Part shown: positions 1 through 10,255 of the stretch, in pieces
Layout of the letters: every line of letters begins with the position of its first letter
Numbering within the stretch: position 1 is the first letter of the stretch
Notes under the pieces: generated by a model
The model's input: only the letters and a program-made list of their open reading frames with translations
Databases searched by the model: none
Told to the model about the DNA's origin: nothing
Program-made: the position numbers and the translations under genes
Origin: Parascedosporium putredinis
Lineage: Eukaryota; Ascomycota; Sordariomycetes; Microascales; Microascaceae
Reading direction: 5' to 3'
Assembly: GCA_949357655.1 (NCBI GenBank)
Contig: CASHTG010000001.1
Span: forward strand, 3,162,001 to 3,226,000
DNA length: 64,000 bases

Positions 1-373
1 GTGTTTGTAGAGTTGAGTGAGTGACTGAATCAAGATAGATGCCCTTTGGAACGGTGTCCGACCCTATTTTCAGCAATCGGGCGTGACCTGCCATGCAGCA
101 TTAGCCCTGCTCTGAAAGCTAAGCTGGTAAATATCGTAACTGTAATGTCATTAAGTGTATGAACGCGTGCTATCCTTGAACGCCAAACCCGAAGATGCTA
201 CTGCTGGTACCAGCACGGATAAAAAGGGGCCCGTCCTCGTCTTGCGCGCGAAAAGATAAAGAAGAAGAAAAACAATCCGGGTCCACCTCGATCCAAAGCG
301 AAACAGCGCTGCGCGCGTAAACAAAGCGCTCGGTAGGCGCCGAGAGGTAAAAACGATGGGTATCGTACTAATT
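1..373. other. Window edge and 3' flank of the phosphatase gene
   Basis: No gene is supported here. A minus-strand open frame runs into this stretch from the phosphatase gene, but only because the reading frame slipped; the true stop lies at 374-376. The stretch probably carries the phosphatase 3'UTR. Confidence 0.5.
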
Positions 374-1876
374 TTACAAGAAGTAATCAGCAACCGGCTT
401 CTTTGCCGGCATGCCCCTAGAGTCCTGAGGAGCAGCCTGGAAAACTCGGTAACGCCGGGCAGGGCCGCTTCGGGGCTCTGTTTCGCTTTCAGCCATAACC
501 CCCGAAAGCCACCTGCGCCGCCGTCGCTCCTATTGACGTCGCCATTGCTTCTTTGGAAAACGCCAGTCCCTCCCTCGTCTTCCGTAAGCTCAAGGACGGC
601 TGCGACATTCCCACATCGGTAGCAGTAGTTGGGGGCCGACCACACGGTAACGATGGATGAGTCAAACATCTCCTTGAAACCTTCCATGACGAGCTGATGC
701 GCGCGGGCAATTAAAGAGAGATCGTTGCGGTGGTTGAAGACTTTGACAATATCAGCCCCAAATAGAAACCCGGCACCGCGAGGTGACAAGCCCCATCCGT
801 CAATCTCATCCGGGTCGGACCAAAGGAGATCACACATGGCGCCCTCGTGAGGAACCTCCTGCTTCCTGTCAAGAAGACGGATCTTATCCACCGTATCAAT
901 GAGAGGGCTCAGGCCTCCATGGACGCACAAAACGGCACCCGCTGGATTTCCCAGTGAACCTCCACTCGATCCAGATGCGCCGGAGCCTGGAGGACCAGTC
1001 TTTCCCGCACCAGCCCCGCCGTTTGCAGCCTTTGCCTGGGGGAGCTGTTGGCCTCCTGAGTCCGGCGAGGAAACCGGCTCATAACACTACCATTTTGATC
1101 GCAGACTTGAATCTCGATGTCTTTGTCCTCCGGCTCAGAGGAGAGGTAGTTCGAAGCACCTAGCACGATTGCGCCAAGTGCAAGATAGTCGAAGATATCG
1201 CAGCAATATCGCCAGACATTCGCGCTTCCATACTTCCTAAGGCATTCGTCGTAAAAGCCATAAACTGTTGTGATCTGTCTGGACTCGTGATTGCCCCGGA
1301 TTAGGTCATCCGGTCGGGGTATCTAACTTTGAGGCAGAGCAGAAGGAGGAAAGACTCGAGTGAGTAAAAGCCGCGATCGACGAAGTCACCTGCCATCCGC
1401 GATATGAAGGTTAGGATCACCGATTCGCTTGTTTCGTTGGGAATGCAGTAGCACAAATGAAGGGCTCAAGGTGCAAAGTCCGCATGCATACCCATAAAAA
1501 GATACTTCGTATCGGGTGGATCGCCGCCGACGCGGAAGAGCTCCATAAGATCGTGGAACTGGCCGTGGATGTCGCCACATATCTAGGGTTATACAATATC
1601 AGCCTACGAATTCGCGCAGGCCATGCGAAAGTTCATCCAACATACCGTCACAGGCGCTGTCACGGTAACGACATTACCCTCTTCGATGAGGAGCTCCCTA
1701 GCCTTGTGGCATATTTCGCGGACTTGGGCTTCGGGGATAGGTCTACAAGCGCGAAGTTGCGCGATGGCTCTAACCCGGTCCGTCAGCGCAATTCTTGAGC
1801 AAAGGCAGGCAAAGACGCCCCGCCGTCATCCCAGAGGCTGATAGGAAGGGGGCACGTACTTATCAAGGTCGCTCAT
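374..1876 (-). CDS. ppg1: PPG1-type PP2A/PP4-like serine/threonine protein phosphatase catalytic subunit
   Basis: Metallophosphatase removing phosphate from Ser/Thr residues, of the PP2A/PP4/PP6 clade; fungal Ppg1 acts in growth and development. Exons: 1860-1876, 1646-1769, 1492-1582 and 374-1389. The reconstructed product is about 416 residues, against about 310 for plain PP2A. Visible catalytic motifs in order are GDIHGQFHD, GDFVDRG, RGNHE, CVHGGLSP and SAPNYCYRCGN, with the C-terminal PVADYFL tail that is methylated in this family. Two low-complexity insertions explain the extra length: about 75 residues just before CVHGG (1166-930) and about 40 before the tail. The start MSDLDK at 1876 matches the family N-terminus. 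Three single-base deletions (near 457, 1078 and 1304) break the frame; each is cured by one extra base. Ppg1 is favoured over Pph3/PP4 because of the insertions; the exact orthologue is an inference. Confidence 0.85.
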
Positions 1877-2533
1877 GGCCGCCGATGCTTCTATTGTTGT
1901 CCTCGGCCAGGGGCAACGATGGTGGTGGATAAGATATATGTCGCGTGGTGATGCGCAGGCTTATGGAAGCAAGAGAGGAGACGGCGTTCGCAGAATCGCA
2001 TGTGCCTCCGGAATATCGACGTGAAAGAGGGCAGCGGCGATGGGACAATATTTGGCAAGCCACCCTAAATTTGTGAAGGTCCAAGCTCCTCTGACGCGGA
2101 ACAAGTGGTGAATGGCAGGGGCGAGCCAAATAGACTTAAGACAGGCAAATACAGCTGCTCTCAGCTGATTTTACAGCACTCTGGCTGGCGGGTAGACGAT
2201 GGATGAATGACGCCGATTACATAAGGCTGCATGACATCTGCGAGAGGACCATCCAATTGGGAGAGAGGCAATTCCAGGAGAGCCGAAAACAAAATTTAGC
2301 TCTCATCACGAATAGAAGGTTGATATACCTCGGTAGGCGAACCCTCAATCTCGACACAGTTCCTGCGTGGTGGACTCGAGCCTCTTGATGATGTTGGGTT
2401 TATTATAGGTGAGCTTCGCTGGTTGATTTTGCCTCTACGTTTGTGTGCTCACGCCCAGTCCAGATCAATTGGCAGCTCTCGTTCCTCGCTCGTCGCCGAA
2501 ATCATGCCACCTCATCTCCACCCACGGTCGCGA
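1877..2533. other. Divergent intergenic region
   Basis: This lies between the phosphatase start (minus) and a small plus-strand gene, so it should hold both promoters. Short open frames on both strands resemble no family, and no clear TATA box was seen. Confidence 0.4.
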
Positions 2534-2887
2534 ATGACCTCGTCGCTTTTCGCAACAACAGTCGTCGCCAGTTTCTTCGTCGTTGCACTACCACATATCC
2601 TGCCTTGTCCAGCTCCTCGAGTAGCCTATGCCGATGGCGAAGCGATGGTAGACGAGACTGGCCGGCGACGAAGGCGCAGACCCGCCCAACCAGTCGAGAT
2701 CAAAAACGGAATCGCCCAGTTTGAGAGAACAACGGAAGAAGCTAGCGCCAGTATGATGGAAGATAGGAGCAATCGCCAGTGCCCTGTACCGAAGCCGGGC
2801 GGAATATTAGGAGAGATGCTCGGCTTCCACCAGCCGAGGAATACCACGCCGAGGAAAGACAAGTCGTTACCAAGTAGCGACACATGA
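2534..2887 (+). CDS. Small conserved-looking protein with an N-terminal membrane anchor
   Basis: I do not recognise a named family. The frame is single-exon and intact, giving 117 residues from the Met at 2534; in-frame upstream Mets at 2504 and 2423 would lengthen it. I chose 2534 because the hydrophobic segment starts directly after it (SLFATTVVASFFVVALPHIL, residues 3-22). It is followed by a CPAP motif, an acidic stretch with DETG, a run of six arginines, and a C-terminal PVPKPGGILGEMLGF motif. The layout (one membrane helix, then a short basic soluble tail) resembles small mitochondrial inner-membrane assembly factors, but that is inference from shape only. The Arg run after the helix would favour topology with the tail on the matrix or cytosolic side. 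It is one of the few genes here with no frame break. Confidence 0.45.
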   Translation: MTSSLFATTVVASFFVVALPHILPCPAPRVAYADGEAMVDETGRRRRRRPAQPVEIKNGIAQFERTTEEASASMMEDRSNRQCPVPKPGGILGEMLGFHQPRNTTPRKDKSLPSSDT

Positions 2888-4772
2888 ATTGAAGATATTG
2901 TATGATTACATGTCCGAGGGCTAGCTACAGCCTTTTGCTTGCCATCTTGCTATTTTGTGACGTGAGCATACTTCTCTTTATCAGTTGGAGAGATAACATG
3001 GTCCAGCCCACCGCGCTACGTTGGTGCCGCCCAGGCCTTTCTCAAGATGCCCATGATGCAGTCAACTTGGGGGTTTTCGAGTTGACCTGACTGCAATCCC
3101 ATCGCCGCCAAAGAGGAGGTTCGCCGACGGGCCGGTCCCTTTCCACCGGGCATCTGATGTTAGCTCTCACGGTATTTTATGCATGTAGTTTGTGCATTCC
3201 TATAGATCTGCTCAATGTCGAAGCAGAGCTGCGCGATGTGGTAGCCGTGCGCGGGCGCGGGCGGAGAGGGGCGGCTCAAAGAGAGCGAGTGTATAGTTCA
3301 GATAAAGCGAATGGAAGCTTCGTAGAGTAGGAAACCAATGCGTACGTGCCAATTGGGCTATCTTTAGCTACATGGGAAAGAACATAGGGAAGCTGGATGG
3401 ACATCCCAGATGCAAGGGGCGGTTCGGCAGGTTCTTCGAGGGCGGAAAAGAGAAAACCGTCTTGTGAAGCCGTGAGTCAGCGACCCAGGCATCCGCAAAT
3501 ATTTCTCCAAAGACAGCATAGGGTTGTTTGGAACCATTGTCGTAACCTTCCTTTCTCCCTTGGGTATGTGGGATGCACCATGCGTGGGAGCCAGGTCTCG
3601 GTTCCGGCGTATCACCCGTCACGGCAGGCTGCCATCGCGCACACTTCCCAACCAGCACCGGGCGCAGTGTGTACTCCACGGCTGCGCGCTCGTCTATGAT
3701 CGTCCATCACTCAATCCCCGGGCCCCTTCACTATACTAGCATGGTAATTTTGATTTCTGGGATTTAGGTCATGGTTGTCATTGAGGCCGGTCTTTACTTT
3801 TATCTTTTTGATCATGTTCTTCCTTAAGAGAGCCAATCCGTTTCTTTCTGTCAAGAGAAATTGGAAGCATGAAAAAAGCCACCCCCTCGAGTAAACAGGG
3901 GCAAAGCAGATAGAAGGGCACCAACGAGAGCAGCATCACGCCGCAGACGTAGAGTTTCCGGTGGTGCCGGCTGGTGGCGCAAGGGACGATGGCCAGGCCG
4001 AGTCCATGCGCCAGTTGCCATGATGGCCAAAAGGATCGGAGAATAAGCTCAACTTTCCCGGGTTTACGACGCCTCCGAAATCCCCCTGCTAAATTCTAGG
4101 TGGTCGAGATGGTCTTCCGTCCTCTTCCGTAGATCATGCCCGCACCTGAGACGGTGTCGGTGTCGCGTTCGGACCCTCATGTTAGGGACTTGTCTTTTTT
4201 TCCCTGCTTGAACGGATGAACCCCGCCAAAGTCCAGGTGACGTGCAACATCCGCCACTAACAAGTGCTTCTGTCATCCTGCCACCCCTGATGCGCAAGCC
4301 CAGCCTTGATCTGCCAACCAAAGAAGTTCCAAAACCATTTAAGCTTACCTCTATTACCTGCACCGCGCTTGGGCTCTTGGGCTCTTATGCACTCTTGACA
4401 GCGCAAGAAGGTACCCTTGCCCACCACATGAGGATGAGTCGGACTTGGGTCGGTGGTGTTTGATCCGCCGAGACGATCTAACTCTGCCGAGAAATTTGAG
4501 ATCATGTTCTGCGCCACCTCTGTCGTCCTATCACAGGAGAATAAGGCCATGTTTGAATAATGTGATTGGGCCAATTGTGAAGTACCTCGTTGGTGGTGCG
4601 CCGGCGCTGTGATGCGAGATGTTCGCGGGCCTTGGGCTGCTCACAATGTGCTGCATGGATGAAAGAGGGGGATGAGGATGAAGCGGAGGCAGGGGATCAG
4701 ATTTGTCTCTCGATTCGCGATGGTGCCGATGTTCCAAGTCGACGAGTGTAGAAGCCCCTCCGTCAATCTCAA
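2888..4772. other. Intergenic, no supported gene
   Basis: Several open frames of 70-105 codons occur on both strands (for example minus 3368-3679 and 4257-4574). None shows recognisable motifs, a hydrophobic signal or a consistent family pattern. The right end is the promoter of the secreted-protein gene at 5164. Confidence 0.4.
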
Positions 4773-4777
4773 TATAA
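4773..4777 (+). promoter_or_regulatory. TATA box of the first F/N/G-rich secreted protein gene
   Basis: A TATAAGA-like element lies about 100 bases upstream of a spliced leader and about 390 bases upstream of the ATG at 5164. The paralogous gene at 10256 has the same TATAAGA core in the same relative place. Confidence 0.5.
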
Positions 4778-4879
4778 GACGGCACGTCATCCTGTTTATC
4801 CAGATCTTCTCTTACTCTTTTCCCTTGTTTCAAACCACATTCTTTCTCCTCGCGTACCTGCCTTTTGGTTGCTTCTGAG

Positions 4880-4950
4880 GTATGTTCAACTGTGAAATCG
4901 CCCTTGATGCTTCAAGAAGTCGCCTAGCTAACACCCCTCATCACCACTAG
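4880..4950 (+). other. Predicted 5'UTR intron of the gene at 5164
   Basis: The donor GAG/GTATGT is at 4880 and the acceptor CACTAG ends at 4950 (71 nt). The next exon starts CTGTGCTCTT. The paralogous gene at 10256 has an equivalent leader intron (10005-10133) whose downstream exon begins with the same ten bases, which supports both calls. Confidence 0.6.
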
Positions 4951-5163
4951 CTGTGCTCTTCATTTCTTTCCTTCTCTTCTGCGCCAAGTCTTGTTGAACA
5001 AGGTCAGTTTCCCTTCAGGATGCGGAGGCTTCGGGGTGGTGATGTGTGATAACATCTATGACTCTGGTATATATATATCGTTACTAACACGACCAAGCCC
5101 CATTCGCTTTTTTCACTTGATACCACTTTATAACATCTTTCTTTGCCTTTTCATTCCATCAAT

Positions 5164-5966
5164 ATGAAGGCCTTCACCCTTCTCCTCGTCGCTGCCGGTG
5201 TAGCCTCTGCCGCCACCGTCCCTAACCACCCGAGGCGCGCAGTCCTCGCCGTGCGCCAAAACTCGACAGAGGAAGCCGATGTCGAAACCCAGATCGAAGA
5301 CGATATCTCTGACGACAGCAGCGACGATAGCAGCAGCAACCTCAGCAGCAACCTTAGTTTTGACGACTTCTCCATCAATGACTTCATCAACCTTGGTGTG
5401 ACCGATGTCCTCAACATCGACAACATTAGCCAGCACGAGCTCGACCTCGCCACCGCCCTTAGTGCCATGCTTGGTGGCCTTGGCTTCGGCGGCCAGGTAA
5501 CCGTGAACGACTTTGTCGGGTTTGGCTTCAATGCCCAACTCCAGATGTTCCTCGCCTTCCAGCAGATTGCGCAGCTTCTCAGCCTCGGAAGGATCGGTGC
5601 CAACGATGCCTTCGGCCTGATTCGGGGCAACCTCCTCAACTTTGGCTTCAACGGATTCAACGGATTCAATGGCGTTGGTCTCCAGGGTCTCGGCGGCTTT
5701 GGTAGCGGTTTGAGGGGGCTTAATGGGCTCAACAACCTGAACCTCGAGGATATTGCGGCTAGCTTGGGTAAGTCTGAATATCACAACCTCTCAACATCGA
5801 TCTCGTGTACTAACTAACCGGCGCAGGCATCTCCGTTGATGAACTCACCCGAGGTAACAACAACAACAGGAACAGCAACAACAGGAATAGCAACAACAAC
5901 AACAACAATAACAACAACAACAACAGCAATGACGAGGAGGACGATCTCTCCGAATTCACCCGATAA
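5164..5966 (+). CDS. Secreted cysteine-free Phe/Asn/Gly-rich protein with Asn-rich tail
   Basis: No known family is recognised. Exons 5164-5767 and 5827-5966 give 247 residues; the intron is 59 nt with GTAAGT and GCAG. Residues 1-16 are a classical signal peptide (MKAFTLLLVAAGVASA), followed by a short propeptide with an Arg-Arg Kex2-like site (HPRR). Next comes an Asp/Ser-rich acidic segment (SDDSSDDSSS), then a hydrophobic region with repeated short units such as GFNGFNGFNG and GLGGFGSGL. The end is an Asn-dominated tail (tracts of 4-5 and 11 Asn among Arg and Ser) and an acidic end. No cysteine is present, so it is neither a hydrophobin nor a typical disulphide-stabilised effector. The second gene of this kind starts at 10256 on the same strand. 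The frame is intact. Composition suggests a self-assembling or wall/matrix protein; that is inference. Confidence 0.82.
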
Positions 5967-8900
5967 GCGCATCTTTCATCCTTGTAGCGGCGTGGATGGC
6001 TAGACAATTCTCAGCATCGTTTCCGTAAGCCATTTTCGACCGTTTGCGCTTCCAATGGGAGTCTGTGTTCCTAAAGTGTAGTGCACTCACTAAGAAGTCA
6101 TGACGAGGAGTGATTCCGGGGAGCAGAGGAAGAAATTTTAAGGTCTTTATTTTGGCAATAAAGGCTGGCCCTACATGTCATGGGCAGATTAATTGGAGAG
6201 GGACTCTACGTATATATTGCACCAAACATGATCTTTTTTTTTTTTTTTTTTTAATCAACCCGGAGGCAATCAGGCCTTTCCATAGTGACCTTGTGTGTTG
6301 TTTGCCATCTTGATATTAGAACACATGTAGACTCGTAAGGGAACTAACCACGTTCATCTATGGACGTATCCTTGACTAGAGACGCTAGCACCCTTAGATC
6401 ATCTAAGGGGTTGACATAGCTTCGTTTATCAATATACTATGTATGGCAAGCTTGATATTTTTCATCGCCAGTCTTTCGTGAGCCCCGCCATCCTTAGTCT
6501 TTCATGCCTGGTTAGGACAAGCAGGAGCTATTTTGACAATGTCCTATGATGCTGAGGCTACTACTCTCGGGGTTCGCTGCACATGGTAATTTAGTTTCAT
6601 TTTCTTTCTTTTGCTCGTTTTTCTTCAAAGTTTTCACCAATGACCCTAAGATGGTGGATAGATCCATGGATGTTTCGTCTAAGCGAGACTGAATAAGCGA
6701 GCCCCTCAGAGGCGCTTATTATCCATTTTATGGATTAGAATCTATGCGTGTGTTTTCAAGTATGGGATGAAAGGAGGGAATGTTGGTCTGAGGGGCCATA
6801 CTAGTTAGTGTCAGGTTGGGTTGACAGGTGAAAGGTGAAAGATCAATCTTTTCAAACTTCCAAGGAGGGATTGAAGCGCACGCCATCCCATCAAGCGTGG
6901 CTGGCGGGGCTAAGGAGAGAATTGGCAGGTTTGATGTTAGAACATTGCCACGGGCCCCTGTCTTAATTATGTGATTTGTGCCTTGGGAGTTATTTGGCTC
7001 GGAGCGCACGCGGAGCAACGAGAGCCACCTGAGGAATTACTGGGCCTTCCTTGTTGGTTATTACACCGGACCAGACGGGCAAATGGAACCCGTTAGGACC
7101 GTGGTGTCCGTTCTCTTTTTCCTCCTTTCTTCTCAAGCCCCCTCCCTTTTCCATCTACGATGCATTGACTCTCATCGGGAATTCTTGGAGCCACAAGGTC
7201 GAAGGGGAGATGGACACAGATCTCCGAGTCTTTTCATCGGTGGTGAGGGTTTCCGGTTGAGAGAAACATTTTTACAAGGGTTCCCGACCCGTCGCCAAGG
7301 GCTTTCGTCACACTCAGGAAGGGAGGAAACGTTCCTCGTGCGTTTTACACAGCAACCAAACTCTCAAGGCAGAAAATCTGGCGTTGATGGAACGAAATGG
7401 CAGCTGGACGCACTACGAGGCGGCAGTCGCTGACGAGTTTCCGTTCTAGAAATAGATGCTGGGGCAAGATGGTCGCGTTTCTCATGCTCACGATCAGCAG
7501 TTCCGTATGATTTGATGTTTGCAAAATCCCGGGAATCCAATGGCCACAGCTCATCTTGCAACAACATCGGACGGTGCAGCCAGCGGCGTGCAGTGCGCAT
7601 TGGGTGGTGGGTGAGGGCTCGTGGAAAGGGAAAAAGGCTAAAACCAAACAGAGGGAGGGTAAGGGTTGCGCATAGCTCGCATCATGCCAATTTGGTCGGA
7701 AAGAGCGAGGTTCCGTGCTGGGAGCCCTCGACGATAGTACCGGTAGTAAAGGTCGGACTGCCTCAGCTTCAAAACCTGCGACGTGGGCGATGTTTGAGAC
7801 GGCGATCACACCAAGCGCCTCAATATTTGCTGGCGTGGACGGACGGGGTGTCACCACACGGTCCCCTGCAGGGGACTCGCACCTGCCAAGACCCAGAGGC
7901 GTTTGAAAAGAAGACCGGATCTTTCGCTTTGGCGACAGGGATCATCGAGATCAAAAGCCGCCGATTGGCCCTCGCCTGTGTCTGCCCCACAATTCTACAA
8001 AGACTTGCTCGGAAAGAGCGAGCATCCTTTAACCTTAAACTGCAACTGCGACCAAGCGATAGGCTCCTTGGGGTGTGAGTGACCAATCATGACCGAGCTT
8101 TCGAATCCTCTCCCACGCACCTTTGATCTTTGAGCCTCAAGCACAGACGGGAAAAAAGGGGTGGGGGAGGGGGAAGGGAAGGGAAGGGCAGGGAAGGGAA
8201 GGAAGGGGGTGGGTAGCATGGCAGGAGGGACGGGGAACAAAAGATGGACATTTAGCCAGTGCCTCAACATGGTCTTGGATCTAGTGTGCGTCGCACCACC
8301 CACGTTCCTGCGCAGTTGCCGGGATTTATCCAGTGCTGGCTTGCTGCAGGCAGTTCTGCCAAACAAACCAGATTTAGACCCATTCGATTGATCATTGATC
8401 CTGGGTCAAATCATCTGGAACTTGCACGGACTGTAACTCCGTTGTCAATATCCAACACAGCGCTTGAGGCTTGGCTAGCCTCGGAGCGCCTCAGGCCTAC
8501 GGCATAGGTACCGCCATGGGCTTCCCCGAAGGAGTAAGGAGGTTTGTTGGAGTGGGCCTCGACCAGCCACTGCCGATACACACCCGCGTCGTCGTTGTTT
8601 CCCCCTGTCGAAACCATTCCTAAATAGGCTTCGGACGACAGCTTGTCATCTGGTTGCCACAGCTTGAGTGGCAGTACGTGTGGACTCGAGGAGGTCGAGC
8701 CGCCTCGATCCCACCTCGTCTCCCCTGGAGGCTTTCCTCCCGCGGCCACCAAGTGAGGCTTTGTCTTATCGAAACATCGCGAAACGATTTTTCTACCCAT
8801 GTCGCCGATCAGGCTGGAAGGAGAGTCACCTGCCTCTGGCGCCACCGATACCTCAAATTTCGCCGAGCAGTCCATAGACACCGGGGTATCGGACCTCTCG

Positions 8901-9831
8901 TCTCCTCGTGTAGTTTCTGCCTGGGCCCCCATGGTTTCCATCGATGGCGAAGGGGAAAGGTTCGGAACCTACCTGTACTCCGAGCCACCCAGGGCCTCTC
9001 TCAAGCTCCCAGATGACAGGCGCCTCCCTCCCATCCCATTACGCGCTGTCGTCTCTCTTGGCTGCAAGCCCTCGTTTCGGTGACACACTCTTCCGTGCAT
9101 GACGTCTCAAGTCCTTCTTTTCTATTTTGCAGAAGCGACAAGTAGGTGCAGGAAGCTGGTGATCCTAAGAGCCAAGACCATTGCCACGGCTTGTTGCTCA
9201 AAGATTTGATGCAGGTTTTCCCTTGACAGATGGACCCTCGGTTTAATTGAGTGGCATTCCTTATGGTGCCGCTCATAAATATTATGGGTATTATCGCCTG
9301 GGGAGGTTCGTGTTTTTCGCTCCAAGTGCTACCTGACGGTCAAGGGACCCAAAGGAAGAAGAAGAAAAACCCCCAAGAAAAACAGGAGAGAAAAAAAAAT
9401 TCATAATACGAACTCCCGCTACGGTAGGCCTAGACCATCTGCCTTTTCGCCTCTGCTGCAACCCTCGCGCACTGCCAAAAGATCCACGAGAGCTGGTGGA
9501 ACATTAATCCATGAGGCTCACGGTTTTTCCAAGTGCGGCCTCAGCGGGAAAGCAACGCAACCCTTGTCACGCACACACCCTCCCTCCCAGGAGCCCCCAT
9601 CCACACCCCTGCTCGCTCCAAACCCACCCCTCTTTGCTGCCAAACCCGCAAAAATGTCAATTGGCCTGGACCCGTAACCTTACTCTTCCGCCCCTGCCCT
9701 ACCTTGTTTTAGCTGTCGGCTTCCGTTTAAGGGACGCCTGATATCTGACACACTCGGGATCTGGCATCGCCTGGACATCCGGCCGACACCACACCCCCTT
9801 ATCCCAGGCTTGGCTTGGCGTTGCATACCGT
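5967..9831. other. Gene-free spacer with homopolymer and G-rich tracts
   Basis: No gene is supported over almost 3.9 kb. A 19-base T run lies at 6234-6252 and a purine-rich, G-run-dense tract at about 8150-8240. Overlapping open frames on both strands (minus 7345-7857 of 170 codons, minus 8411-8941 of 176 codons, plus 7512-8078) are judged chance frames: they overlap each other, carry no signal or domain motif, and the real genes nearby are not encoded like this. The right-hand end is the promoter of the gene at 10256. Confidence 0.4.
8150..8240 (+). repeat. Purine-rich G-run tract
   Basis: About ninety bases almost entirely G and A, with many runs of three to five G (GGGGTGGGGGAGGGGG followed by GGGAA repeats). 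It is low-complexity DNA able to form quadruplex or triplex structures and belongs to no gene I can identify. Confidence 0.7.
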
Positions 9832-9846
9832 GGGTGGGTGGGTGGG
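9832..9846 (+). promoter_or_regulatory. Perfect four-tract G-quadruplex motif upstream of a TATA box
   Basis: The 15 bases are GGGTGGGTGGGTGGG: four G3 tracts with single-T loops, the most stable class of parallel quadruplex sequence. It lies about 50 bases upstream of the TATA box of the secreted-protein gene at 10256. Confidence 0.75.
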
Positions 9847-9894
9847 TGTTTGGCCAGCCCTCACCAACCCCGGCCTCTGCCCGGCTCGATTTGC

Positions 9895-9901
9895 TATATA
9901 A
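9895..9901 (+). promoter_or_regulatory. TATA box of the second F/N/G-rich secreted protein gene
   Basis: TATATAAGA lies 104 bases before the predicted leader-intron donor. It has the same arrangement as the gene at 5164 (TATAAGA, pyrimidine-rich leader, spliced 5'UTR). Confidence 0.65.
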
Positions 9902-10004
9902 GATGCATCCGGTCTCGTCCAGAACTATTCTTTCTTCTCCTCATCTCATCCACAAATCAACACTCCAGCCCAATCTTCATTCTTTCTTTTCATTCTCTTC
10001 AGAG

Positions 10005-10133
10005 GTAAGCTACACTCCCCCTCATCCAAGGGATTCGAGCATTCCTTGCTCTGGGATCGAAACAACCCATCGATCCATCCGATCTACTGGTGACTGGTGA
10101 TCAGCCTCGCTAACAAACGCTTTCTTTCTTCAG
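10005..10133 (+). other. Predicted 5'UTR intron of the gene at 10256
   Basis: The donor CAGAG/GTAAGC is at 10005 and the acceptor CTTCAG ends at 10133 (129 nt). The downstream exon begins CTGTGCTCTT, identical to the exon following the leader intron of the paralogue at 5164. Confidence 0.65.
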
Positions 10134-10255
10134 CTGTGCTCTTTGTTGTTCGCTCTCACTCCTTTTCTCTCTTTTCAACTTTCGTTTGAACATCACGAGC
10201 TGTGCTCATTTGTTTTATAACTTTTAATCCAAAACAACCCACTCTCTCTATCAAA

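Noticed and set aside
5840..5935. AAC microsatellite as a noncoding repeat
   Set aside because: It lies in frame within the second exon of the secreted protein and encodes the poly-Asn tail up to a proper stop.
8411..8941. 176-codon minus-strand open frame
   Set aside because: Overlapped by long frames on the other strand; no domain, signal or plausible intron partner; composition fits a chance frame in GC-rich DNA.
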